NCBI GenBank assembly: GCA_035259145.1
Contig: DATFWQ010000297.1
Location: 1 to 11,448 of the forward strand
Direction: 5' to 3'
DNA length: 11,448 nucleotides
DNA from: CF-161 sp035259145
GTDB taxonomy: Bacteria; Chloroflexota; Dormibacteria; Dormibacterales; Dormibacteraceae
The position numbers and the translations under genes are program-made. Of the stretch, positions 6,379 to 11,448 are shown in pieces (position 1 is the first letter of the stretch; each line of letters starts with the position of its first letter). The notes below the pieces were generated by a model. It searched no databases. It worked only from the letters and a program-made list of their open reading frames with translations, and had not been told where the DNA came from.

Positions 6379-7476
6379 TCAGCCAGCCGATTCCAGCCAG
6401 GCGTCCATCAAGGCTACCCTCTGGCGGAACCGCGCAGCCGTCTCAGCGGAGACGGCACCTCGGAGGCCTGCCGCCGACATAACGAGCAAAGCATCGAGCT
6501 CAGGGGCGGAAAGTCCAGCCGCCACCAGCACGCGAGCAAGGGCTGCCACGCGCTCCGCCCCGGCGAGCAAGGCCTCCTGGCCGGCAGGAGTCGCGGCCAG
6601 CGAACGGCTCTCAGCAGTCAGCCGCTCCGCGATTCGAGCCATCTCGTCGCTGCGCCTCTTTTGGGCGGCCTCGGCTGCTCGTCGAGCCGCGGCGGCTGCG
6701 AGACGGGCCTCGAGCAGTCCGCCGTCGCAGCCAGGCCCGGCGGCAGCCGCTGGGCAAAGACCGACCAGTTCGGGCTCTCCCGGAAGTCCTGCCAGGTCGC
6801 AGGCACGCTTGTAGGCCTCAGCCACCGATGTCTCGTTCGGGCGTGCGAGGTTCATAGAGATCTGCGCCAGACCGCCTGAGAGCTGAAATGCCAGTGCCTG
6901 CACCCCGGGAAGCTCCCGCATCAAGGAAGCGATCCGGCGAGCTCGAACCAGTGGCAGCCCGCTGAAGGCGACGTTGAACGCGACCAGCACCTGGCGGGCG
7001 CCCACGCACACGGCACCCGCCGTTGGATGGTGGGCGCGGCCCAGGTCAGGCTGCACCCTGCCTGCCCTGACGTCTGCCAGCCGCCGGCCCCGAGCGGCGT
7101 CCCCGTAGAAGTAGACGGGCACGCCGAGCTCACGCCAGATGCGGTCGCCCAGGGCCAGGGCCGCCTGGACGGCATCCGACAAAGCCGCATCACCAAGGGG
7201 CACGAAGGGGACTACGTCGGTGGCGCCCATGCGGGGGTGAAGGCCAGAGTGCGGGCGAATGTCGATGCGTTCTGTGGCGATTGTCACCATCGCGAACAGG
7301 GCGTCTGACAAGCTGGACAGGTCTGCACCGGCCAGCGTCAGGACGGAGCGGTGGTGGTCGGCGTCGGCGTGAACGTCCACGACGTGGCGGTCCGCCGCGA
7401 GCATCCGGAGCAGGGCTTGATCGCGGCCCTCCGAAAAGTTGGGCACAGCCTCGAAGGCGCGCTTACCGCTTACCAC
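6379..7476 (-). CDS. ftcD: Glutamate formimidoyltransferase with helical C-terminal extension
   Basis: It transfers the formimino group of N-formimino-L-glutamate to tetrahydrofolate, releasing glutamate, in histidine breakdown. Residues 1-245 carry the formiminotransferase N- and C-subdomains: VPNFSEGRD (11-19), DADHHRSVLTLAG (38-50), the active-site segment RPHSGLHPRMGATDVVPFVP (74-93, with His 76 and 80), HPTAGAVCVGARQVLVAFNV (150-169) and QISMNL (205-210). Residues 250-365 form an Ala/Arg/Glu-rich, all-helical tail. It lacks the Gly/Ser-rich start of the formiminotetrahydrofolate cyclodeaminase domain, so cyclodeaminase activity is not supported. The start is GTG (reads VVSGKRAFEAVPNF), with no good ribosome binding site. 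It follows hutI by 118 bases that contain no recognisable gene or RNA. Confidence 0.9.
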   Translation of the reverse strand: MVSGKRAFEAVPNFSEGRDQALLRMLAADRHVVDVHADADHHRSVLTLAGADLSSLSDALFAMVTIATERIDIRPHSGLHPRMGATDVVPFVPLGDAALSDAVQAALALGDRIWRELGVPVYFYGDAARGRRLADVRAGRVQPDLGRAHHPTAGAVCVGARQVLVAFNVAFSGLPLVRARRIASLMRELPGVQALAFQLSGGLAQISMNLARPNETSVAEAYKRACDLAGLPGEPELVGLCPAAAAGPGCDGGLLEARLAAAAARRAAEAAQKRRSDEMARIAERLTAESRSLAATPAGQEALLAGAERVAALARVLVAAGLSAPELDALLVMSAAGLRGAVSAETAARFRQRVALMDAWLESAG

Positions 7477-7594
7477 CGCTGCTCATCTGTGGTCGCCGAC
7501 CCGTGTGTTGGTTGGGTTGCACCGAAGGGTTGATGGCCCGGGCGCATTTGGACCACCTGGCCCCCGATCGTCGGCGCCATTCCTCAACAGCCTC

Positions 7595-8809
7595 TTAGAG
7601 CTTCACCACACGGCCCTGGCAGATGGTGGTCTCCACCAGGTTCACTCCCAGCCGGTATGGGATCTCGAGATAGCTCTCCGCGTCCAGCAGGAGCAGGTCG
7701 CAGCGCTTGCCCAACCGTATCGACCCGTTCTGGCGCTGGAGCCGCAGCGCTCGCGCGCCGCCCAGCGTCGCGCCCCGCAGGGCCTCCTCCGGCGACAGCC
7801 CCAGCTCCTGGCAAGCCAGCCCGATCATCAAGCACATGTTCTCCGAGCAGCACGTGCCAGGGTTGTGGTCCGTGGCTATCGCCAGCTGACACCCCGCGGC
7901 CGCGAGAGCCCGAGCCGATCCTTCCCCGGCCAGGCGCAGGTTGGCGGTCGTGCCCGGGCAGATCACGCACACGACCGACGACTCGGCAAGAAGTCGAGCA
8001 TCACTGTCGCGCAGATAGTCGAGGTGATCCACCGAGGTTGCTCCCAGCTCGACCGCGAGCCGGGGGCCGTCGCCCGGTGCCAGCTGCGACGCATGCAGCT
8101 TGAGCTGGTAGCCGAAACCGTGCGCCTTGTTCAGAATGCGCCGGCACTGCGGCGCCGTAAACGCCCCAGGGTCGCACCAGGCGTCGCAGAATGCCGCCAG
8201 CGGCCTGAAGCGTGGGATCATGACGTTCAAGAGCTCGGCCATGTAGTCGTCGGTTGGCACGCCGTCAGGGACGACGTGGGCGCCGTAGAAGGTGGTCACG
8301 ATGCGCTGCGGCGTCTCGTCGGCCAGACGCACGCCCACCCGGAGAAGCCGCTCCTCGGTCTCGACGTCCAGACCGAAGCCCGACTTCACCTCCAGGGCGG
8401 TGACCCCGTGTCGCAGATATCCCCGCAGGCGCCGCTGTGCCGCCTGCAGGAGCTCGTCAAAACCAGCCTCTCTGGTCACACGAACGGTGCGCATGATCCC
8501 GCCGCCCCAATAGGGCTGGCCGCGCACTCGCGCCGCGTATTCGTCGGCACGGGACCCAGCCCAGAGTAGGTGCGAGTGAGCGTCGACGAAGCCGGGCAGC
8601 CCGCAGCAGCCGCGCGCATCCACGATGGTTGCGTGGGCCGGCAGCTCGAGCCGGCCCTGCCAACGCGTGGTCGGGCCGACCCAGACGATCTGCCCCTGGC
8701 GGGACGCCACCGCTGCGTTTTCGAGCAAACCCAGCGGTCCCTCACCCTGAGTCGGCTCGCAGGTCACAAGCTGGCCTATCCCGTGAACGACCAGGTCCGC
8801 CTCGATCAC
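7595..8809 (-). CDS. hutI: Imidazolonepropionase
   Basis: It hydrolyses 4-imidazolone-5-propanoate to N-formimino-L-glutamate, the third step of histidine degradation and the source of the FtcD substrate. It is an amidohydrolase with metal ligands in place: VDAHSH (H78, H80), KLHASQ (H239), DHLD (H262) and ATDHNPGT (D314). Family marks include GGGIMRTV (102-109), EVKSGFGLD (140-148), FYGAHVVP (174-181) and DPGAF (213-217). The open frame runs further up to 9028, but that part overlaps the start of the divergent deacetylase. GTG at 8809 gives MIEADLVVHG and 404 residues, the usual size. No Shine-Dalgarno is seen. hutH and hutU are not in the window. Confidence 0.93.
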   Translation of the reverse strand: MIEADLVVHGIGQLVTCEPTQGEGPLGLLENAAVASRQGQIVWVGPTTRWQGRLELPAHATIVDARGCCGLPGFVDAHSHLLWAGSRADEYAARVRGQPYWGGGIMRTVRVTREAGFDELLQAAQRRLRGYLRHGVTALEVKSGFGLDVETEERLLRVGVRLADETPQRIVTTFYGAHVVPDGVPTDDYMAELLNVMIPRFRPLAAFCDAWCDPGAFTAPQCRRILNKAHGFGYQLKLHASQLAPGDGPRLAVELGATSVDHLDYLRDSDARLLAESSVVCVICPGTTANLRLAGEGSARALAAAGCQLAIATDHNPGTCCSENMCLMIGLACQELGLSPEEALRGATLGGARALRLQRQNGSIRLGKRCDLLLLDAESYLEIPYRLGVNLVETTICQGRVVKL

Positions 8810-8815
8810 CGCGAC

Positions 8816-8856
8816 ATCGATCGATAGAGTAGTTGCCCAATGGCCGGTTCTGTCAG
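8816..8856. promoter_or_regulatory. Divergent promoter region, hutI / deacetylase
   Basis: The start codons of the two divergent genes are only 30 bases apart. On the plus strand TAGAGT (8825-8830) is placed so that a transcript would begin close to the ATG at 8840. On the minus strand TACTCT (8831-8826) is preceded by CTGACA (8856-8851), a 5/6 match to a -35 box with a slightly long 19-base spacer, lying inside the deacetylase coding start. The perfect palindrome ATCGATCGAT (8816-8825) abuts both -10 boxes and sits in the presumed hutI leader; it could be an operator. All of this is by pattern only. Confidence 0.4.
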
Positions 8857-9943
8857 CCTTCTGTGGGGCGACGCCTTCATGGCTTACCGTCTCAGCGAGG
8901 AGCACCCTCTGCAGCCGCTTCGAATCAAGCTCACGGTCGAGCTTATTCGGCAGCTTGGCCTGGACACATTTGCTGAGACGGTCGAACCCCGGCGGGCGAC
9001 CGACGAGGAGCTCGCCCTCTGCCACCACCGGGGTTACATCGACCTCGTCAAGCGGCTCAGTGACGATCCTCGCTCAGCCGACGGCCGGGCTCTGGCGGCC
9101 GGGTTCGACAATCGTGACAACCCGATCGCGGCCGGTATGCATGAAGCCTGCGCGACGATCGTCGGCGCCAGCATCCAGGCGGCGGAAGCAGTTCACACGG
9201 GCGCGGCTCTACACGCGTTCAATCCGGCCGGTGGCCTCCATCACGCGGCGCGAGAACGAGCCTCCGGCTTCTGCGTCTACAACGATGTCGCGATCGCCGT
9301 GGCCTGGCTGCGCCGGGAGGGTCATCGGGTGGCGTATGTGGATGTCGACGTCCACCACGGAGACGGAACCCAGGCCCTGTTCTACTCGGACCCCGAGGTG
9401 CTGACGATCAGCCTGCACGAGAGCGGCCGCTACCTCTTCCCTGGCACCGGCTTCCCGGATGAAACAGGCACCGGCGCGGCCAGGGGTACCTCGGCCAATC
9501 TACCCCTGGCACCGTACGCCTGGGACGAACCCTGGCTGGCCGCCTTCGATGCCGTCGTTCCGCCGCTGCTGCGCCAGTTCCGGCCGACTGTACTGGTCAC
9601 CCAGGACGGCTGCGACACCCACGCCCTCGACCCCCTGGCACACCTGCTGGGCTCGACGGCCATGTGGCCCCACGTGGGTCGCCGGTTTCACGAGCTTGCA
9701 CACGAGCTGTGCGGTGGGCGGTGGGTGGCGACTGGAGGTGGAGGGTACGCGATCCGGGAGGTGGTGCCCCGAGCCTGGACCCTCCTGTTCGCGGAGATGG
9801 TCGAGAGGCCGGAGCTCGCGTCCGCCCTGGTGGACACCAAACGATATGCGCCGGAGCAGACCGCACGCGAGCGCGTGTGGGCCCTGCTCGACCGCGATCT
9901 GGGCAGCCTCGCCCGTGAACTCGGCCAACCGCTCAGTCTGTAG
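8840..9943 (+). CDS. AcuC-like histone deacetylase family protein
   Basis: The 367-residue protein is a zinc-dependent deacetylase of the arginase/HDAC fold, a family including acetoin utilisation protein AcuC, acetylpolyamine amidohydrolases and protein lysine deacetylases. The complete active site is visible: the His pair H134/H135 in GGLHHA, zinc ligands D170 and H172 in VDVDVHHGDGTQ, a third ligand D259 in QDGCDTHALDPL, and the catalytic Tyr Y303 in GGGGYAI. The N-terminus has HPLQPLRIKLTVELI (22-36), matching the family's HP-x-x-P-x-R region. The substrate (acetyl-lysine, as on acetyl-CoA synthetase, or a small molecule) cannot be told from sequence. It stands alone on this strand, divergent from hutI, and its 3' end overlaps the convergent hotdog gene by 11 bases. 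Confidence 0.92.
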   Translation: MAGSVSLLWGDAFMAYRLSEEHPLQPLRIKLTVELIRQLGLDTFAETVEPRRATDEELALCHHRGYIDLVKRLSDDPRSADGRALAAGFDNRDNPIAAGMHEACATIVGASIQAAEAVHTGAALHAFNPAGGLHHAARERASGFCVYNDVAIAVAWLRREGHRVAYVDVDVHHGDGTQALFYSDPEVLTISLHESGRYLFPGTGFPDETGTGAARGTSANLPLAPYAWDEPWLAAFDAVVPPLLRQFRPTVLVTQDGCDTHALDPLAHLLGSTAMWPHVGRRFHELAHELCGGRWVATGGGGYAIREVVPRAWTLLFAEMVERPELASALVDTKRYAPEQTARERVWALLDRDLGSLARELGQPLSL

Positions 9944-10667
9944 TGGGCCCGCCGGCGCGCAGCTGCGCCATTTCGTAGATCGCCACGTGGCGGAGCTGAG
10001 CGACGGGTTTCGCGTTCTCGCCGAGCACCAGCACGTCCAGGTCCACAAAGCGATGGCCCCGGCGCTCCCAGAGTGCTGCGACCACCGCCCGCACCTCCGC
10101 CCGCTCGCCGTCACGGACCTGCGCCAGGTGGCGAGCGCGGGACTCCACGTGAAGCCAGGGGGGCAGCTGGATGTTGGCCATGAGCACCTCGTTGGCGAGG
10201 CGAGCCGGCCAGGCGTGGTCGCTGAGATGGACTGAAGTTGACAGAGAGCCGAGAGGCTGCCGCTCTTCGAACAGCGGCGGTCGAGCCGGAACGGGCAGCG
10301 GTGCGGCGGGATAGCGCTCAAGACGCGGAGAAGGCCCTCCGGCGGTGGGCTGGGCGTGGCCGCTCGCGCAGAGCTCGCCGGCCGGATTGCGAAGCTCGAG
10401 GTCCAGCCCCTCTCCCGCCGCGGAAGCCCTGACTATCACCTGCTCGCCGTCGTAAACCGGCTTGAGGAACCGGGCCGACATGGCACCCCCGGCGAGCCAC
10501 CGATCACCCCACAGGCGAGCCGGCACCACTGCCATGTACCCGTACACCGCCACGCCCGGCACCAGGCCGCTTCGGAAGCCGAGCCGGCGCGCGAACTCAT
10601 CGTCGTGCACGAGGTTCGGGGAGCCAGGTTCGTTGAGGGCGCGGACGCGATGCTCCATTGCGGTCAC
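9933..10667 (-). CDS. Double-hotdog MaoC-like protein
   Basis: This 244-residue protein has two hotdog-fold halves. The first (about 10-110) looks like a MaoC/acyl dehydratase domain: SPNLVHDDEFARRLGF (16-31), SGLVPGVAVYGYM (33-45), and MSARFLKPVYDGE (63-75). The second (about 140-235) ends in ALWERRGHRFVDLDVLV (198-214) and LRHVAIYEM (225-233), as in thioesterase-like hotdogs. In hydratase-type MaoC domains the motif is GDxNPxH; here it reads GSPNLVH, so His is kept but the catalytic Asp position is Ser. Hydratase activity is therefore doubtful and acyl-CoA binding or thioester hydrolysis is possible. The GTG start at 10667 makes a GTGA overlap with the preceding gene; an ATG at 10658 is an alternative. 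The open frame upstream of 10667 lies within the membrane-protein gene. Confidence 0.8.
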   Translation of the reverse strand: MTAMEHRVRALNEPGSPNLVHDDEFARRLGFRSGLVPGVAVYGYMAVVPARLWGDRWLAGGAMSARFLKPVYDGEQVIVRASAAGEGLDLELRNPAGELCASGHAQPTAGGPSPRLERYPAAPLPVPARPPLFEERQPLGSLSTSVHLSDHAWPARLANEVLMANIQLPPWLHVESRARHLAQVRDGERAEVRAVVAALWERRGHRFVDLDVLVLGENAKPVAQLRHVAIYEMAQLRAGGPTTD

Positions 10668-10909
10668 ACCCGCGCGGCCCGAGCCAGCCGCGTCACCGCG
10701 AGCTGGTAGGGCAGCGCCGTCCCGATAAGGGCGGCTACGGGCGGCGCGACCCATGACAAACCAGCACGATGGCTGCGGGTGATGGCAAACGCGTACACGA
10801 AGACGCCGGCTATCACAATCGCCTGCCAGATCAAGGCGAAGAAGACCCAGCGCTTGAGCCCACGCCGTCGTGCAGCGACGTCGGTCTGACGCAGCCCGGC
10901 CGCCAGCAA
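10664..10909 (-). CDS. Small membrane protein, unknown function
   Basis: I do not recognise a family. From a TTG start at 10909 it is 81 residues with two membrane helices: RWVFFALIWQAIVIAGVFVY (20-39) and about 51-70 (LSWVAPPVAALIGTALPYQL), with a basic segment (RRRGLKR) before the first and RLARAAR at the C-terminus. The frame remains open upstream to the rpmB stop at 10985, and that stretch encodes another hydrophobic run (SFLIAAAASFSICLIVQYVG) that looks like a third helix; only CTG codons (10981, 10972) could start it. The gene lies between rpmB and the hotdog gene and overlaps the latter by GTGA, so it is probably translated as part of the same transcript. Confidence 0.6.
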   Translation of the reverse strand: MLAAGLRQTDVAARRRGLKRWVFFALIWQAIVIAGVFVYAFAITRSHRAGLSWVAPPVAALIGTALPYQLAVTRLARAARV

Positions 10910-10984
10910 GCGGTCATAGCCGACGTACTGGACGATCAGGCAAATAGAGAAGCTCGCTGCGGCCGCGATCAGGAAACTCAGAGG

Positions 10985-11170
10985 TCAGGCAGAGGGCGCG
11001 TGGGTGCGCAGGCAGCGGGTGCAGACGCGAGCCCGCACCACCCGGCCTCCGATCCGCACACTTCCCATCTGCAGGTTGGGCAGAAACCGGCGGTTCGTGC
11101 GAACCTTGGAGTGGCTCACGTTGTGGCCATATTGCGGGCGTTTCCCGCATATCTCACATTTCTTTGCCAT
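10985..11170 (-). CDS. rpmB: 50S ribosomal protein L28
   Basis: This small 61-residue protein of the large ribosomal subunit begins MAKKCEICGKRPQYGHNVSH and continues with KVRTNRRFLPNLQ (22-34), which is diagnostic for L28. It is the C+ form, with four cysteines (C5, C8, C50, C53) able to hold zinc. The ATG at 11170 is chosen over an in-frame upstream GTG at 11212 because it gives the family N-terminus and has a GGAG (11183-11180) nine bases before it, one of the few clear Shine-Dalgarno sequences in the window. It is divergent from the Asp23/YloU-like gene and is followed in the same frame, right after its stop, by the small membrane protein. Confidence 0.95.
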   Translation of the reverse strand: MAKKCEICGKRPQYGHNVSHSKVRTNRRFLPNLQMGSVRIGGRVVRARVCTRCLRTHAPSA

Positions 11171-11178
11171 GTCTGAAC

Positions 11179-11199
11179 GCTCCGGTCTGAGAACGGAGC
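11179..11199 (-). promoter_or_regulatory. Leader hairpin covering the rpmB ribosome binding site
   Basis: In the rpmB leader, GCTCCG (11199-11194) and CGGAGC (11184-11179) form a perfect 6-bp inverted repeat with a 9-base loop. The second arm contains the GGAG Shine-Dalgarno. If folded in the mRNA, it would hide the ribosome binding site, so it may tune or autoregulate L28 translation. The stem is short and no protein-binding site is proven. Confidence 0.35.
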
Positions 11200-11202
11200 C
11201 GG

Positions 11203-11208
11203 ATTGTA
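11203..11208 (-). promoter_or_regulatory. rpmB promoter -10 element
   Basis: TACAAT on the minus strand is preceded by TGG, giving an extended -10 (TGnTACAAT), about 32 bases upstream of the rpmB ATG. The -35 region (GGGTCA or AGGGTC) matches weakly, as is common with extended -10 promoters. A TACCAT on the other strand (11207-11212) overlaps it and could serve the divergent gene starting at 11224. Confidence 0.5.
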
Positions 11209-11223
11209 CCATAGGCCCTGCTC

Positions 11224-11448
11224 ATGACCCTGGAGACACGCACGGGCTCCCTGCGCTCGGCTCGCGCCAGAGGACGGATCGAAGTCTTTCCGGCCGTAGT
11301 CGGGGCCATAGCCGGTCACGCGGCGATCGAATGCTACGGGATCATGGGCATGGCAGCCCGGGGTCTGCGCGACGGCGTTGCCACGCTGCTGCGCCGCGAG
11401 AACGTCCACCGCGGGGTGGAGGTGCGGGAAGTGGACGAGCTGCTGGCC
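11224..11448 (+). CDS. Asp23/Gls24 (YloU) family protein, 5' part
   Basis: Only the first 75 residues lie in the window. After a short basic leader, IEVFPAVVGAIAGHAAIECY (19-38) followed by GIMGMA (39-44) matches the start of the Asp23/Gls24 (DUF322) domain, then RRENVHRGVEV leads into the next strand. These are small envelope-stress or cell-surface-associated proteins of incompletely known function. In Bacillus the homologue yloU is divergent from rpmB and followed by yloV (fatty acid kinase FakA), so a DhaL/FakA-type gene may follow beyond the edge. The ATG at 11224 is the first possible start; no Shine-Dalgarno is visible, and a short leader from TACCAT (11207-11212) is possible. Confidence 0.85.
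   Translation, partial: MTLETRTGSLRSARARGRIEVFPAVVGAIAGHAAIECYGIMGMAARGLRDGVATLLRRENVHRGVEVREVDELLA

Noticed and set aside
6379..6730. Formiminotetrahydrofolate cyclodeaminase domain in FtcD
   Set aside because: The C-terminal region is too short and lacks the domain's Gly/Ser-rich motif.
7477..7594. Small RNA or tRNA between hutI and ftcD
   Set aside because: No cloverleaf, strong hairpin or credible small reading frame was seen in the 118 bases.
7439..8569. 376-residue open frame on the plus strand
   Set aside because: It is a GC-rich shadow of hutI and ftcD, Arg/Gln/His rich, with no domain.
8810..9028. Longer imidazolonepropionase start at 9028
   Set aside because: The added residues overlap the divergent deacetylase coding start and do not resemble the family.

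Overview
The window is GC-rich bacterial DNA, densely coded on both strands, with many GTG/TTG starts, few clear Shine-Dalgarno sequences and repeated 1-4 base stop/start overlaps. The C+ form of ribosomal protein L28, divergent from an Asp23/YloU-family gene, and the general style suggest a high-GC terrabacterial lineage such as Chloroflexota, Candidatus Dormibacterota or Actinomycetota. That placement is inference; no taxonomic marker here settles it.

Region 1 (1-2959, plus strand) is a riboflavin cluster: a two-ribbon zinc protein, riboflavin synthase (ribE), bifunctional ribBA and lumazine synthase (ribH). ribD is not in the window. The 328-base gap between ribBA and ribH is packed with perfect or near-perfect inverted repeats and looks like an inserted or dispersed repeat element.

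Region 2 (2939-8809, minus strand) reads as one amino-acid catabolism unit: hutI, ftcD, a 281-residue protein joining a Phd/YefM-like N-terminus to the allosteric domain of 2-isopropylmalate synthase (LeuA) without its catalytic barrel, a PQQ-type beta-propeller lipoprotein, and an atypical Glu/Leu/Phe/Val dehydrogenase. The last three are joined by 4-base TTGA and GTGA overlaps. HutI and FtcD convert imidazolonepropionate to glutamate and the dehydrogenase may deaminate an amino acid, so a leucine-type sensor domain between them is suggestive. This LeuA-domain fusion is the most unusual item in the window.

Region 3 (8840-11448) holds an AcuC-like deacetylase on the plus strand, sharing a compact divergent promoter with hutI. 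On the minus strand are rpmB, a small membrane protein and a double-hotdog MaoC-like protein, closely packed. At the right edge is the start of an Asp23/YloU-family gene divergent from rpmB, an arrangement known from Bacillus (rpmB/yloU). No tRNA, rRNA, CRISPR array, transposase or convincing intrinsic terminator was seen.
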